Made by a program: the position numbers and the translations under genes
Shown here: positions 45,066-55,862 of the stretch, in pieces
How positions within the stretch are numbered: position 1 is the stretch's first letter
Layout of the letters: each line of letters starts with the position of its first letter
Assembly (NCBI RefSeq): GCF_022836475.1
Contig: NZ_BQXH01000009.1
Span: forward strand, 38,233 to 102,232
Length of the DNA: 64,000 bases
DNA from: Ligilactobacillus pabuli
GTDB taxonomy: Bacteria > Bacillota > Bacilli > Lactobacillales > Lactobacillaceae
Direction: 5' to 3'
The notes under the pieces: model-generated
Database searches by the model: none
Told to the model about the DNA's origin: nothing
What the model saw: only the letters and a program-made list of their open reading frames with translations

Positions 45066-45461
45066 GCGATTTTTGCGGATAAATGGCAAGGCCAAGCAGC
45101 CAACAAGTGCGTCCCAAATCAGATTGGTCACGACGACACTGATCAGCGCCAGCAGATTAGTGAGTGGGCCGCCTTGTAAACTGCCAGTTAATATTGGCGA
45201 TAAGATTCCGCTTAGAAAAAATGCCTACAGTGCGTATATTAAACCGGCACTCGCTAAGACGATGATGGGATGGCGGTTTTGTTTGACCAGAACAGTCCCA
45301 AACCAAATCAGAGAAATCAGCAAGGTTAACAGTAGACTGCCCATTTTATCAGTCGGAAAAAGGTGGATTAAATGAGTGATTTTAGCTAGTGGGCGCAAGA
45401 CAGCAAGCGTTCCTAAGGTGAAAATCAATAGTTTATTTGCTTGAATAGTAGTTTTAAGCAT
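45063..45461 (-). pseudogene. Membrane protein gene with an in-frame amber stop
   Basis: From ATG 45461 the frame encodes KTTIQANKLLIFTLGTLAVLRPL and two further hydrophobic segments, then TAG at 45227-45225 (after SAGLIYAL). Past that codon the same frame stays open to TAA at 45063 (AFFLSGILSPILTGSLQG, VVVTNLIWDALVGCLALPFIRKN). Reading through gives about 132 residues with four membrane segments, in the style of small DUF-type membrane proteins; I do not recognise the family. A single base change of a CAG codon would explain the TAG. An AGGAG site precedes the ATG. Confidence 0.65.
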
Positions 45462-45600
45462 AGTTTCAATTCAACTCCTGGTTGATATTGTATTATTTTA
45501 TACAAAACAAAGCTTAACGGTACTTTACAAAATTTAATTTCTCCTAGTTAAAAATGGGACTGGGACAAAACGCTTCCATTCCCGCCTCCGTAAAACGTTA

Positions 45601-45710
45601 AATGTTCGTAATTAAGAACTTAAAGTTATTATCATGCTGAAATTTAGTGTAATTGTTTGTATAAAACACGAATTATATACCTTGACATTAGTTATAACGT
45701 TAAGTATTAT
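45601..45710 (+). promoter_or_regulatory. Promoter and PurBox-like sites of purine operon
   Basis: TTGACA (45682-45687), 17 bp, TATTAT (45705-45710) is a near-perfect sigma-A promoter. Upstream lie AATGTTCGTAATT (45601-45613, inverted PurBox) and AAACACGAATTAT (45664-45676, degenerate PurBox), consistent with control by PurR. PurR itself is not in the window. Confidence 0.65.
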
Positions 45711-45745
45711 ATAAATAACAATAACGTAAAGGATGAGTGATAAAG

Positions 45746-46234
45746 ATGGCAAATAAAGTTGCGGTTGTAATGGGTTCAATCTCAGATTGGGCGACGATGA
45801 AATTAACTTGCCAACAACTGGAGCAACTTGAAATAGCTTATGAAAAGCGGGTTATTTCGGCGCACCGGATGCCTAACGAGCTACAGAACTTTGGACAAAA
45901 GGCACGCGAAAATGAAATCAAAGTGATTATTGCTGGGGCAGGAGGGGCCGCACATTTGCCGGGGATGTTGGCAGCTAACACGACTCTGCCGGTCATTGGC
46001 GTTCCAATCAAAACCCGAACATTAAACGGGATCGATTCATTGCTGTCGATCGTCCAAATGCCAGCCGGGGCCCCGGTAGCAACTGTCAGCATTGGCGATG
46101 CAGGAGCTAAAAACGCTGCTTTGCTGGCAGCGCAGATCCTGGGTGTGACCGACGAGATATTGCAGCAGAAGTTAGTTGATTTGAAAGAAGAACAACGAGT
46201 GGAGGCCATCAAAAGTGAGGCGCGTTTTGATTAA
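45746..46234 (+). CDS. purE: N5-carboxyaminoimidazole ribonucleotide mutase
   Basis: Purine biosynthesis step converting N5-CAIR to CAIR, working with PurK. 162 residues from ATG 45746; GTG 45737 is an alternative start closer to the AAAGGA site. The motif VVMGSISDWATMK holds the phosphate loop, and ISAHRMP and AGAGGAAHLPGM the active-site His. It is the first gene of an eleven-gene pur operon, and purK starts 20 bp before its stop. Confidence 0.95.
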   Translation: MANKVAVVMGSISDWATMKLTCQQLEQLEIAYEKRVISAHRMPNELQNFGQKARENEIKVIIAGAGGAAHLPGMLAANTTLPVIGVPIKTRTLNGIDSLLSIVQMPAGAPVATVSIGDAGAKNAALLAAQILGVTDEILQQKLVDLKEEQRVEAIKSEARFD

Positions 46235-47348
46235 AACAATTTTACCACCAGCAACGATTGGGATCGTCGGCGGCGGTCAGCTGGGGCAGATGATGGCTTT
46301 ATCTGCCAAAGCGATGGGTTATCGAGTGGGGATCTTGGATCCAACTCCGAATGCACCGGCCGCGCAAGTTGCTGATTTCCAGATCACCTCAGAATACGAT
46401 GACCAAGCAGCTTTACTGCAACTGGCGCAGCGCAGTGCAGTCTTGACCTACGAATTCGAAAATGCTGCCGAAGAAACACTGCAAAAAGCTAGTCAGTACG
46501 CCGAACTGCCCCAAGGTGTCGAGTTGCTGCACATTACCGGACAGCGTTTGCGCGAAAAGACTTTCCTCAAAAACGCGCAGATCCCGGTCACTAATTTTGC
46601 CTCAGTCACAGATGAGCCTTCCCTTAAACAGGCAATCGCGCAGGTCGGTTATCCGGCTTTGCTCAAAACAGTCAGCGGCGGCTATGACGGACATGGCCAG
46701 TTAGATATTAACGAACCTGCCGATTTGGACCAAGCAGCTGAACTTTATACCAAGGTTCCCTGCATCCTAGAAGCTCGCCAAAAATTTCAGGCGGAGGCTT
46801 CAGTGATGGTGACCCGCGATTTGCACCAGCAGATCCAGACCTTTCCGCTAGTAACCAACCAACATAAAAATCACATCTTGCACACGACGATCGCTGCCGA
46901 CCAATTTTCTGAACTGCTCCAGCAAAAAGCCCAGGTCTATGCCGAGCGGATCGCCGAGCAGCTCGACTTGTACGGTGTTTTAGGCATCGAATTTTTTGTC
47001 GTCAATGATCATGATCTAGTCGTCAATGAACTAGCCCCGCGCCCGCATAATTCGGGGCACTACACGATCGAGGCCTGCAACATTTCACAGTTTGAAGCAC
47101 ATATTAGAAGTATCTGCGGCTTGCCAATTCCGCAAATCGTACAGTACAAACCGGCCGTGATGCGTAATTTGCTTGGGGAAGACTTGAACTTAGCCCGCAA
47201 ATTACTCAAAGATCACTCGGAGTGGCATTTTCATGATTACGGCAAAGCCGAGATCAGACCGCAACGTAAACTAGGACATATTACCGTTTTAGGCAGCGAT
47301 GTTGAACAGTTGCTGGAAACGACCGCCATGCTCAAAGGAGAAAATTAA
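46215..47348 (+). CDS. purK: 5-(carboxyamino)imidazole ribonucleotide synthase
   Basis: ATP-grasp enzyme making N5-CAIR from AIR, ATP and bicarbonate; 377 residues. GTG 46215 (GGAGG nine bases upstream) or TTG 46227 may start it. The N-terminal IGIVGGGQLGQMM is the dinucleotide-like fold start, ATP-grasp strands follow (PALLKTVSGGYDGHGQ), and VVNELAPRPHNSGHYTIEAC is the metal-binding loop with the conserved RPHNSGH. Translationally linked to purE by overlap. Confidence 0.95.
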   Translation: MRRVLIKTILPPATIGIVGGGQLGQMMALSAKAMGYRVGILDPTPNAPAAQVADFQITSEYDDQAALLQLAQRSAVLTYEFENAAEETLQKASQYAELPQGVELLHITGQRLREKTFLKNAQIPVTNFASVTDEPSLKQAIAQVGYPALLKTVSGGYDGHGQLDINEPADLDQAAELYTKVPCILEARQKFQAEASVMVTRDLHQQIQTFPLVTNQHKNHILHTTIAADQFSELLQQKAQVYAERIAEQLDLYGVLGIEFFVVNDHDLVVNELAPRPHNSGHYTIEACNISQFEAHIRSICGLPIPQIVQYKPAVMRNLLGEDLNLARKLLKDHSEWHFHDYGKAEIRPQRKLGHITVLGSDVEQLLETTAMLKGEN

Positions 47349-47351
47349 ACC

Positions 47352-48089
47352 ATGACTGAATTGACAGAGATCAAAAAACAAGATTTGTTGTATCAGGGTA
47401 AGGCTAAGGAAATGTACACCACCAATGATCCGGACATTTTATGGGTCCACTACATGGATCAAGTCACAGCTTTAAACGGCAAAAAAAAGGTCCAAATGAA
47501 GGACAAAGGCAAAACCAACTGCGCGATCTCAGCCCGACTCTTCACAGAATTGCGTGAGCAGGGGATCGTCAGTCATTTCATTGAACAGCTTTCCCCGACT
47601 GACCAGCTGGTGCAAAAGGTGCAAATCATCCCCTTGGAAACGGTCGTCCGCAACTATGCCTCCGGGAGTTTTGTCAAAAGGTATCAGACAGAATACTTGC
47701 AGAAATTTGACCAGCCGGTGATCGAGTTCTTCTATAAAAGCGATGAGCTCGACGATCCCTTTTTAAACGATGATGATGCCTTAGCGCTTGGTGCTGCCAC
47801 ACGCGAACAAATGGCGCAGATCCGCCAACTGGCCTTAAAGGCCAACCAACACTTAAGACAAATTTTTGCCAAAATGAATGTTTTGTTAGTTGATTTCAAA
47901 TTGGAGTTTGGCCTGACAGCCGCTGGTGACGTGATCTTAGCCGATGAGCTGTCACCAGATAACTGCCGGTTAGTCGATTTGGATACTAAACAGTCACTTG
48001 ATAAGGATGTTTTTCGCAAGGGTCTGGGTGAGATGGTGCCCGTTTATGAAGAAATCTTGCAGCGTTTGCTAAAAGAAGGGGAGAGATAA
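47352..48089 (+). CDS. purC: SAICAR synthetase
   Basis: Joins CAIR and aspartate using ATP to give SAICAR. 245 residues, the normal length. LLYQGKAKEMY at the start binds ATP; the signature QKVQIIPLETVVRNYASGSF and LADELSPDNCRL (metal and substrate site) are complete. It starts 3 bp after purK ends with AAAGGAG upstream, and purS follows 1 bp after its stop. Confidence 0.96.
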   Translation: MTELTEIKKQDLLYQGKAKEMYTTNDPDILWVHYMDQVTALNGKKKVQMKDKGKTNCAISARLFTELREQGIVSHFIEQLSPTDQLVQKVQIIPLETVVRNYASGSFVKRYQTEYLQKFDQPVIEFFYKSDELDDPFLNDDDALALGAATREQMAQIRQLALKANQHLRQIFAKMNVLLVDFKLEFGLTAAGDVILADELSPDNCRLVDLDTKQSLDKDVFRKGLGEMVPVYEEILQRLLKEGER

Positions 48090-48090
48090 A

Positions 48091-48351
48091 ATGACGGTCG
48101 TGAAAATTTTTGTAAACTATAAGGATTCGATTTTAAATCCGGAAGCAGAAACAATCAAAAAGGCTCTTGGCCGTCTTGGTTATCAGAATATTGCCGAGCT
48201 GAAAGTAGGCAAATCATTCGAGCTGACTCTGGCAGATGGTTTGACCCAAGAACAGATCAAAAGCGAGGTCAATGAGATCTGCGACCAGATGCTGGTCAAC
48301 TACAACATGGAAAAATATCGCTATGAGATCAGCGAAACGGAGGTAATTTAA
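48091..48351 (+). CDS. purS: FGAM synthase subunit PurS
   Basis: Small structural subunit of 86 residues that bridges PurQ and PurL in the Gram-positive three-part FGAM synthase. The pattern [30 protein letters not shown], then VGKSFELTL and [21 protein letters not shown] is standard. Placed directly before purQ with a 1-bp overlap (TAATG), which favours equal production of the subunits. Confidence 0.95.
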   Translation: MTVVKIFVNYKDSILNPEAETIKKALGRLGYQNIAELKVGKSFELTLADGLTQEQIKSEVNEICDQMLVNYNMEKYRYEISETEVI

Positions 48352-49037
48352 TGAAGTTTGCGGTCCTAGCTTTTCCAGGTTCTAACTGTGAAAAAGACAG
48401 TTTTTATGCGCTTAAAGACGTGTTGGAAGAAGATGTCACCTTGGTTTCATACCAAGCCGAGTCACTGGCCGGTTTTGATGCCGTGGTCGTTCCAGGCGGC
48501 TTTTCCTATGGCGATTACCTGCGCAGCGGGGCGTTGGCACGTTTCGCACCGATCATTCCGGCTCTAAAAGGTTTTGCTGGTGCGGGCAAACCGGTCCTCG
48601 GTATCTGCAACGGCTTTCAGATTTTGACCGAGGCTGGCTTGCTGCCCGGCTCTCTTCAGAAAAATACCGCTGGCAAATTTATCTGCCGCCAGCAAAAACT
48701 GGTCGTCATCAATGCCCAAACGCCATTTTCTTCCCGCTATCAAGCTGGGCAAGTCATTACCTTGCCAATCGCCCACGGAGACGGTAATTACTATGCCGAT
48801 GAGGAAACTCTCCAAGAATTAGAAGCAAATGGGCAGATTATTTTCACATATCAAGATAATCCAAACGGCAGTGTCAAAAATATTGCTGGGATCACCAATC
48901 AAGCCGGCAATGTTTTAGGCATGATGCCCCATCCAGAACGGGGTGTCGAAGAAATTCTCGGTTCTGCTGACGGCATTCAACTTTTTCAGTCACTGATCGA
49001 TTTTTTCACCGCAGACGAGGTAATTGTTCATGAATAA
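48351..49037 (+). CDS. purQ: FGAM synthase glutaminase subunit
   Basis: Class I glutamine amidotransferase, 228 residues, that releases ammonia for PurL. The catalytic cysteine is in [14 protein letters not shown], and His/Glu are in [12 protein letters not shown]. The N-terminal [18 protein letters not shown] and [14 protein letters not shown] are typical. The start overlaps the purS stop; its own stop overlaps the purL start by 8 bp. Confidence 0.96.
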   Translation: MKFAVLAFPGSNCEKDSFYALKDVLEEDVTLVSYQAESLAGFDAVVVPGGFSYGDYLRSGALARFAPIIPALKGFAGAGKPVLGICNGFQILTEAGLLPGSLQKNTAGKFICRQQKLVVINAQTPFSSRYQAGQVITLPIAHGDGNYYADEETLQELEANGQIIFTYQDNPNGSVKNIAGITNQAGNVLGMMPHPERGVEEILGSADGIQLFQSLIDFFTADEVIVHE

Positions 49038-51267
49038 AACACAGCTTCAGACACCAGAAGTTTCACCCGCAGAGATCGAAGAACAACGATTATACCGGAC
49101 CTTGGGCTTGTCTGATCACGAATACCAGCTGATCAAAGATGAAGTTTTGGGCAGATTGCCAAATTATACCGAGATTGGTTTGTTTTCAGGCATGTGGAGC
49201 GAGCATTGCTCCTATAAGAATTCCAAACCGGTTCTGAAGAAATTTTACTCCCAGGGTCCTAAAGTTGTGCAAGGTCCCGGTGAAGGTGCGGGGATCATCG
49301 ATATCGGTGATCGCCAGGGAGTAGTTTTCAAGGCAGAAAGTCACAACCATCCTTCAGCTGTGGAACCATTTCAGGGGGCAACCACTGGGGTCGGCGGAAT
49401 CTTGCGTGATATCTTTTCGATGGGCGCGCGCCCGATTGCCAGCCTAGACAGTCTGCGGTTCGGAACTCCCAAGACTCCAGCGAATCGGTATTTGATCTCG
49501 CAGGTCGTAGCCGGGATCGCGGCTTATGGCAACTGTATCGGGGTCCCAACTGTTGGCGGCGATATCGCCTTTGACGATGCTTATCAGCAAAACCCGCTTG
49601 TCAACGTGATGGCGGTCGGCTTGATGGATCTTGACCAGATCCAAGTTGGAGCGGCAGCTGGAGTCGGCAACAGCATTATCTACGTTGGTGCCAAAACTGG
49701 GCGCGACGGCATCAACGGTGCGTCATTTGCTTCGGCTCAATTCGATTCCGAACACGAAAGTCAACGTTCAGCGGTCCAAGTCGGCGATCCATTCACTGAA
49801 AAATTGGTGATGGAAGCTTGTCTAGATGTCAGCCAAAATCATGCCGCTGCTTTAGTTGGGATCCAGGATATGGGAGCTGCTGGCTTGGTTTCGTCTTCGG
49901 CTGAGATGGGTTCAAAAGCCGGTGGTAACGGCATGGTTTTGGATCTAGACCTCGTGCCGCAACGTGAAGCCGAAATGACCCCCTTTGAAATGATGCTGTC
50001 TGAATCCCAGGAACGGATGCTTTTGTGCGTCAAAAAAGGGAGCGAAGCAGAGATTTTGGATGTTTTCGCGCACTATGGAGTCGAAGCTGTCGTGATCGGT
50101 CATGTCACTGACGATGACCGTTATCGCTTGGTTCATCATGGTGAGGTCGTCGCGGACGTGCCTGTCGACGCACTAGCTTCACAAGCTCCAGTCTATCAGC
50201 GGGAAAGCGCAGTTCCAGAGCGTATTAAGAATGCAGCTTCACAACAATTTGTACCAGAAATTAGTGACGCGACTGCTGTCTTAAAAGAAATGCTCAGCCA
50301 GTTAACAATTGCTTCTAAAGAAAGTATTTATGAAACCTATGATTCTCAGGTCCAGACTAACACGCTTGTCCGTCCCGGCTCGGATGCTGCCGTGGTGCGG
50401 ATTCGGCACTATGACAAGGCGTTGGCGCTGACGACTGACGTCAACGGCCGCTACCTCCACTTGGACCCCAAGATTGGTGGACAGATTGCAGTCGCTGAAG
50501 CCGCTAGAAATATCGTGGCTACGGGTGCAAAACCACTCGGGATCACCGATTGCCTGAACTTTGGCAACCCGGAAAAGCCGGAACAATTCTATGAATTGGA
50601 CCAAGCAGTTATGGGGATGAGCGAAGCCTGCCAAAAAATTGGCGCACCGGTGATTTCCGGCAATGTCTCGCTCAATAATGAATATGACGGTGTGCCAATC
50701 TATCCGACACCGATGGTCGGGATGGTTGGTTTGATCCAAGGGCTCGAACACATTACGACCCAAGATTTCAAACAAGCCGGGGACCTCGTCTATATTGTCG
50801 GACAAACCAAAGATGATTTTAACGGTTCAGAGATTCAAAAAATGCAGACCGGCGCGGTTTCGGGGCAATTGTTTGACTTTGACCTAGACTACGAATTACA
50901 AATACAAAACCTGGTTGCCCAAGCGATTAAAGAAGGGCTGGTTCAGAGTGCACATGATGTTTCCGAAGGCGGGCTGATCACGGCTTTAGCTGAAGCAACT
51001 TTTGGCAACCAACTCGGGATCAAGCTTACTAGCGACTTGACGGTCCGCCAATTTTTCGCTGAAACACAGTCGCGCTTCGTACTGTCGGTCAGACCAGCGG
51101 CTCAAGCTGCGTTTGAAAAGTTATGTGGAAAAAACGCAGTTAAATTAGGTCAAGTAACGGCAGAAGATCGCTTAGAAGTGACAGCAAAAGACGGCCAGTT
51201 TGACTTGGCTGTTTCAAAAGCGCGCGCTATCTGGAAAGGAGCCCTGCATGCAGTCTCAAGTAAGTAG
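49030..51267 (+). CDS. purL: FGAM synthase large subunit
   Basis: Converts FGAR to FGAM with ATP and ammonia from PurQ. ATG 49030 gives 745 residues, the size of small-type PurL. The segments [38 protein letters not shown] and VGGIxRDI (here [19 protein letters not shown]) are the substrate and metal sites, and [14 protein letters not shown] is in the second half. The purF start lies 20 bp inside its end. A GAGG site precedes the ATG. Confidence 0.96.
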   Translation: MNKTQLQTPEVSPAEIEEQRLYRTLGLSDHEYQLIKDEVLGRLPNYTEIGLFSGMWSEHCSYKNSKPVLKKFYSQGPKVVQGPGEGAGIIDIGDRQGVVFKAESHNHPSAVEPFQGATTGVGGILRDIFSMGARPIASLDSLRFGTPKTPANRYLISQVVAGIAAYGNCIGVPTVGGDIAFDDAYQQNPLVNVMAVGLMDLDQIQVGAAAGVGNSIIYVGAKTGRDGINGASFASAQFDSEHESQRSAVQVGDPFTEKLVMEACLDVSQNHAAALVGIQDMGAAGLVSSSAEMGSKAGGNGMVLDLDLVPQREAEMTPFEMMLSESQERMLLCVKKGSEAEILDVFAHYGVEAVVIGHVTDDDRYRLVHHGEVVADVPVDALASQAPVYQRESAVPERIKNAASQQFVPEISDATAVLKEMLSQLTIASKESIYETYDSQVQTNTLVRPGSDAAVVRIRHYDKALALTTDVNGRYLHLDPKIGGQIAVAEAARNIVATGAKPLGITDCLNFGNPEKPEQFYELDQAVMGMSEACQKIGAPVISGNVSLNNEYDGVPIYPTPMVGMVGLIQGLEHITTQDFKQAGDLVYIVGQTKDDFNGSEIQKMQTGAVSGQLFDFDLDYELQIQNLVAQAIKEGLVQSAHDVSEGGLITALAEATFGNQLGIKLTSDLTVRQFFAETQSRFVLSVRPAAQAAFEKLCGKNAVKLGQVTAEDRLEVTAKDGQFDLAVSKARAIWKGALHAVSSK

Positions 51268-52690
51268 TTTAAATGAAGAATGCGGGATTTTTGGTGTCTG
51301 GGGAACTCCTGACGCTGCCTTTTTGACCTATTGCGGCTTATTTTCCTTGCAACACCGCGGGCAAGAAGGGGCGGGAATCACGATCAATGACAACGGCCAA
51401 CTGCGCACCAAGCGCGGGTTGGGGCTGGTAAATGACGTCTTCAAGGTTACCGACTTGCAAGAGCTGCAAGGTCAAGCAGCAATTGGTCATGTTCGCTATT
51501 CGACGGCTGGCAGCAATACGCTGGAAAACATCCAGCCCTTGTCCTTTAATTTTAGTGATACCCAGTTTGCCTTAGCACATAATGGCAACTTAACTAATGC
51601 CCTGACGATCCGCAAAAACCTAGAAGATCAGGGGGCAATTTATCATTCAAGTTCTGACTCGGAAAACTTGATGCACCTGATCCGCTTAAGCAAGGAAGAA
51701 ACTTTGGACGATCAAGTCAAGGACGCTTTACGGCAGATCAAGGGCGGTTTCGCCTACCTTTTGCTGACAAAAGACCGCTTGTACGCGGCGCTTGACCCCA
51801 ACGGTTTTCGACCGTTAGTTGTCGGGCAGCTGCCAAATGGCGGCTATGTAGTTTGCAGCGAGACATGTGCCTTGGATGCAGTCGGCGCGAAGTTTCACTG
51901 TGACGTTCAACCCGGTCAGCTCTTGAAAATTGATGAGAACGGCTTGAGCGTTTCGGAGTACACGACTAATACGCAGCTGGCGATCTGTTCGATGGAGTTT
52001 ATCTATTTTGCCCGGCCGGACTCCGACATTTACGGGATCAATGTTCATTCTGCGCGCAAGAACATGGGGGCTTTATTAGCCGAAGAACAACCAGTGGAAG
52101 CTGATCTTGTGACCGGGGTGCCGAATTCCTCGCTCTCAGCAGCGATGGGCTATGCCCAAGCTTCCGGTCTGCCCTATGAAATGGGCTTAGTCAAAAATCA
52201 ATATTCAGCTCGAACTTTCATTCAGCCGACCCAAGAATTGAGAGAACAAGGTGTCAATATGAAACTGTCAGCGGTTAAAGGAGTCGTCGCTGGCAAACGG
52301 GTCGTCTTAGTCGATGACTCGATCGTGCGCGGGACGACCAGCCGCAGGATCGTCAAATTACTCAAAGATGCCGGAGCAGCCGAAGTTCATTTGCGGATTG
52401 CTTCGCCGCCCTTACGTTACCCGTGTTTTTACGGGATCGATATTCAACACGCCAGCGAGTTGATCGCGGCTAACCAGAGTATCGCGGAGATGCAGGTGAC
52501 TTTTGGGGCCGATTCGCTGGGTTTTTTGAGCGTCCCTAGCCTGATCAAAGCGGTCGGGTTAAAGACGGGAGAACCAAACGGCAGTCTCTGCGTGGCGTAT
52601 TTTGACGGTAAATATCCGACGCCACTGTACGATTACCAAGAATCATATGAGCAGGAACAAGCAGCTCTGAAACACTGTTTGAAAGTCTAA
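51248..52690 (+). CDS. purF: Amidophosphoribosyltransferase
   Basis: Committed step of purine synthesis, making phosphoribosylamine from PRPP and glutamine. ATG 51248 (AAAGGAG) gives 480 residues. The protein starts with a short leader [11 protein letters not shown] before Cys12 (CGIFGVWG), which becomes the N-terminal nucleophile after processing. [12 protein letters not shown] and the PRPP loop [18 protein letters not shown] are intact. FeS-type Bacillus enzymes have cysteines in the C-terminal part; [11 protein letters not shown] gives one such site. Feedback is expected by AMP and GMP. Confidence 0.96.
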   Translation: MQSQVSSLNEECGIFGVWGTPDAAFLTYCGLFSLQHRGQEGAGITINDNGQLRTKRGLGLVNDVFKVTDLQELQGQAAIGHVRYSTAGSNTLENIQPLSFNFSDTQFALAHNGNLTNALTIRKNLEDQGAIYHSSSDSENLMHLIRLSKEETLDDQVKDALRQIKGGFAYLLLTKDRLYAALDPNGFRPLVVGQLPNGGYVVCSETCALDAVGAKFHCDVQPGQLLKIDENGLSVSEYTTNTQLAICSMEFIYFARPDSDIYGINVHSARKNMGALLAEEQPVEADLVTGVPNSSLSAAMGYAQASGLPYEMGLVKNQYSARTFIQPTQELREQGVNMKLSAVKGVVAGKRVVLVDDSIVRGTTSRRIVKLLKDAGAAEVHLRIASPPLRYPCFYGIDIQHASELIAANQSIAEMQVTFGADSLGFLSVPSLIKAVGLKTGEPNGSLCVAYFDGKYPTPLYDYQESYEQEQAALKHCLKV

Positions 52691-52714
52691 TTTAGCAGAT
52701 GAAAGGATCATATA

Positions 52715-53728
52715 ATGGATGCCTATAAAAAAGCAGGAGTCGATATTACCGCCGGGTACCGCCTAGTTGATGCGCTCAAAGAACTGACGCAAAACGATGC
52801 CCTTGGTTCTTTTGGCGGAATGTTTTCGTTAGAACTTGGCACGTACGATGAACCGGTCTTAGTAGCTGGGACCGATGGGGTCGGGACCAAGCTGCTGGTC
52901 GCGTCCCAAGCCGGGCAAAACGCACAGGTCGGGGTCGATCTGGTGGCCATGTGTGTCAATGATATCTTAGCTCAGGGCGCTAAGCCTCTGTTTTTCCTAG
53001 ATTACCTGGGGACTGGCCATTTGGAAGAAGCAAAGGCCACTGAGATCTTGAGCGGAATAGTTGCCGGAGTCAAGGAAGCTGGAGCAGTGCTTTTGGGCGG
53101 TGAAACGGCAGAGATGCCTGATATGTATGAACACGGCCGCTACGATCTGGCTGGATTTGCCGTCGGGATCGCTGACAAAAAGAAGCTGTTAACGGCTCAA
53201 AATACGCAGGAAGGCGACGTTTTGCTGGGGTTGGCAGCGAATGGCTTGCATTCCAACGGTTTCAGTCTGGTACGCGACATTTTGTTTAAGCAAAACGATT
53301 TTTCGTTAGACGAGATCTTGCCTGGCTGTCAGACGGACCTGCGTCATGAACTGCTCAAACCGACGCGCATCTATGTCAAGTCGGTCTATCCGCTGGTTGA
53401 AGCGGAAATGCTCCACGCAATCGCGCACATCACTGGCGGCGGCTTAGTTGAAAATGTGGCACGGATCTTGCCGGATGATTTGGCTGCTGAAATTGACCTG
53501 GCTGCCTGGCAAGTACCTGCGATCATGCAGGAGCTACAGAAACTAGGTCAGCTTAGTTTTGCTGATATGACTCAGACCTTTAACCTCGGTCTCGGACTAG
53601 TATTGGCGGTTGATCCTAGCGTGGCTGCAGAAGTAAAAAGTCAGTTAGAGCAGGCAGGAGAGACGGTTTATCAAGTCGGACGAATCGTGTCCGGGTCCAA
53701 AGAAGTGAAGATCAGAGGTGAGCTGTAG
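52715..53728 (+). CDS. purM: AIR synthetase
   Basis: Cyclises FGAM to AIR with ATP, 337 residues. Its marks are GGMFSLELGTYDEPVLVAGTDGVGTKL at the N-terminus, GVDLVAMCVNDILAQGAKPLFFLDYLGTG (ATP and Mg2+ site), and HITGGGLVENVARILPDDL near residue 230. The Gram-positive gene order PurF-M-N-H-D is kept. GAAAGGATC lies ahead of ATG 52715. purN begins with GTG overlapping its TAG by 1 bp. Confidence 0.95.
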   Translation: MDAYKKAGVDITAGYRLVDALKELTQNDALGSFGGMFSLELGTYDEPVLVAGTDGVGTKLLVASQAGQNAQVGVDLVAMCVNDILAQGAKPLFFLDYLGTGHLEEAKATEILSGIVAGVKEAGAVLLGGETAEMPDMYEHGRYDLAGFAVGIADKKKLLTAQNTQEGDVLLGLAANGLHSNGFSLVRDILFKQNDFSLDEILPGCQTDLRHELLKPTRIYVKSVYPLVEAEMLHAIAHITGGGLVENVARILPDDLAAEIDLAAWQVPAIMQELQKLGQLSFADMTQTFNLGLGLVLAVDPSVAAEVKSQLEQAGETVYQVGRIVSGSKEVKIRGEL

Positions 53729-54315
53729 TGGCAGCACCAATCAAGAGGATCGCGATTTTTGCATCAGGTGAAGGAACTAATTTTACCGCCTTATGCCATG
53801 CATTTACCCGGCAAAATTTGCCGTTAAAGGTCTGCTTGCTGGTCTGTGATCACGAAAATGCCAATGTCTTAGAGCGAGCCGCGCATGAAAACGTCCCAAC
53901 ACTCGTGGTGAATTATCAGGATCATCCTGACAAAGTCGCCGCTGAAAGGGTAATTGTCACTCAGCTAGCCGCTAAAAAGGTCGACTTTATTTTATTAGCC
54001 GGCTATATGCGGATCATCGGCCCCACCCTTTTGACTGAATACACGGGGAAGATGATCAACATCCATCCAGCTTTATTGCCACTTTTTCCCGGGCGGCATG
54101 GAATCGAGGATGCCTACCAAGCCAGAGTCTCTGAAACAGGTGTTACGATTCACTGGGTTGATTCCGGAATCGATTCCGGGCAGATCATTGCACAAAGCAA
54201 GGTGCCGGTTTATCAAGGAGATAGTTTGCCAGAACTTGAGGCGCGGATCCATACCAGAGAACATGAATTTTATCCAGCAGTAGTCAAGGAACTTTTAGAA
54301 AAAGGAGAAATTTAA
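53728..54315 (+). CDS. purN: Phosphoribosylglycinamide formyltransferase (folate type)
   Basis: Transfers formyl from 10-formyl-tetrahydrofolate to GAR, 195 residues, from GTG 53728. [15 protein letters not shown] holds the phosphate loop; the catalytic set is seen in [22 protein letters not shown] and [10 protein letters not shown] (here [17 protein letters not shown]), with the Asn-His-Asp triad. It uses the formyl donor made by Fhs (57.1 kb). Downstream purH begins 2 bp after the stop. Confidence 0.95.
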   Translation: MAAPIKRIAIFASGEGTNFTALCHAFTRQNLPLKVCLLVCDHENANVLERAAHENVPTLVVNYQDHPDKVAAERVIVTQLAAKKVDFILLAGYMRIIGPTLLTEYTGKMINIHPALLPLFPGRHGIEDAYQARVSETGVTIHWVDSGIDSGQIIAQSKVPVYQGDSLPELEARIHTREHEFYPAVVKELLEKGEI

Positions 54316-54317
54316 CG

Positions 54318-55847
54318 ATGACGAGAAGAGCTTTACTGAGTGTTTCCGACAAAACGGGTTTGCTGGAGTTTGCCCAGCAGTTACTAAAATTGGATTTTGA
54401 ACTTGTCTCAACTGGAGGTACTAAAAAAGCACTGGAGAAAGGCGGCTTGACCGTCACTGGCGTCGATGAAGTGACCGGATTTCCAGAAATGCTGGACGGA
54501 CGCGTTAAGACCTTGCATCCGAAGATTCATGGCGGCTTATTGGCCAAACGAGACAACCAAGAGCACATGCAGCAGTTAGACGATGCTGGGATTACCCCAA
54601 TCGACTTAGTGGTCGTCAATCTCTATCCTTTCAAGCAAACAATCTTAGATCCGGCTACGACCGAAGCACAAGCCATCGAGCAGATCGATATCGGCGGACC
54701 TTCGATGTTGCGGGCAGCAGCCAAAAACTTTGCCGACGTTTTGCCTGTCGTTGATCCAGCCGACTATCCGGCAGTGACCGACTTCTTGCAAAAGAGCGTC
54801 AATAACCAGGATTTCCGCAAACAGCTGGCAGCCAAAGTTTTCCGCCACACCGCTGCCTATGATGCTTTGATTGCCAATTACTTAACCGAAGAAGAATTCC
54901 CGGAGAAGCTGACTTTGACCTACGAGAAACAGCAGAGTCTGCGTTACGGTGAAAACAGTCACCAGGCAGCCGCTTTTTACCGCAAACCAATTCCGGCGAA
55001 ACTTTCGCTTATTACCAAGCAGCTACACGGTAAGGAACTCTCTTTTAATAATTTGAAAGACGCTAATGCAGCCTTGACCATGGTCAGCGAGTTTGATCAA
55101 CCCGCTGTTGTTGCCATGAAACATATGAATCCCTGCGGAGTCGGGATTGCCGCGGAGATAGAGACCGCCTGGGACGAAGCTTATGCATCCGATCCAATGT
55201 CGATTTTTGGTGGGATCGTAGCTGTTAACCGCCAAGTGAATGCCGCGACCGCTAAGAAGATGCACGAAATCTTTTTGGAAATCGTGATCGCACCTTCATT
55301 TAGTGAAGAAGCTTTGAAAATTTTGAGCAAGAAGAAAAATATTCGGCTATTGCAAGCAGACCTCAGTCACCGCGATCAAGCAGAGCGTTATGAAGCGATG
55401 ACAGTGAGCGGCGGTTTGCTGGTCCAAGAAACGGACCGGCAAGTCGAAGAGATAGCCGACTTTACCGTTGTAACTAAAACTCAGCCAACTAAAAAGCAGT
55501 TAAAGGCGCTCCAGTTTGGCCAGCATGTCGTTAAATTTGTCAAAAGCAATGCGATTGTTGTCACTACTGATTCCAAGACGCTGGGAGTGGGGATGGGGCA
55601 GCCCAACCGGATCGATTCGACCAAGATTGCGATCCAAAAGGCAATGCCTAAGGACGGCTACGAAAATGCGATCCTTGCTTCAGATGCCTTCTTCCCGATG
55701 GATGACTGCGTGGAATACGCTGCCCAGCATAACATCAAAGCCATCATCCAGCCTGGCGGCAGCATTCGCGACCAAGATTCGATCGCGATGGCTGACAAAT
55801 ATGGGATCGCGATGGTTATGACCGACGTGCGGCACTTCAGACATTAA
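54318..55847 (+). CDS. purH: AICAR formyltransferase / IMP cyclohydrolase
   Basis: Bifunctional enzyme for the last two steps to IMP, 509 residues. The N-terminal IMP cyclohydrolase domain has [15 protein letters not shown] and [15 protein letters not shown]; the C-terminal AICAR transformylase domain has [30 protein letters not shown] and [31 protein letters not shown]. All active-site strings look intact. AAAAGGAG precedes ATG 54318. It also uses 10-formyl-tetrahydrofolate. Confidence 0.96.
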   Translation: MTRRALLSVSDKTGLLEFAQQLLKLDFELVSTGGTKKALEKGGLTVTGVDEVTGFPEMLDGRVKTLHPKIHGGLLAKRDNQEHMQQLDDAGITPIDLVVVNLYPFKQTILDPATTEAQAIEQIDIGGPSMLRAAAKNFADVLPVVDPADYPAVTDFLQKSVNNQDFRKQLAAKVFRHTAAYDALIANYLTEEEFPEKLTLTYEKQQSLRYGENSHQAAAFYRKPIPAKLSLITKQLHGKELSFNNLKDANAALTMVSEFDQPAVVAMKHMNPCGVGIAAEIETAWDEAYASDPMSIFGGIVAVNRQVNAATAKKMHEIFLEIVIAPSFSEEALKILSKKKNIRLLQADLSHRDQAERYEAMTVSGGLLVQETDRQVEEIADFTVVTKTQPTKKQLKALQFGQHVVKFVKSNAIVVTTDSKTLGVGMGQPNRIDSTKIAIQKAMPKDGYENAILASDAFFPMDDCVEYAAQHNIKAIIQPGGSIRDQDSIAMADKYGIAMVMTDVRHFRH

Positions 55848-55862
55848 GGAGGGGACAGCAGC

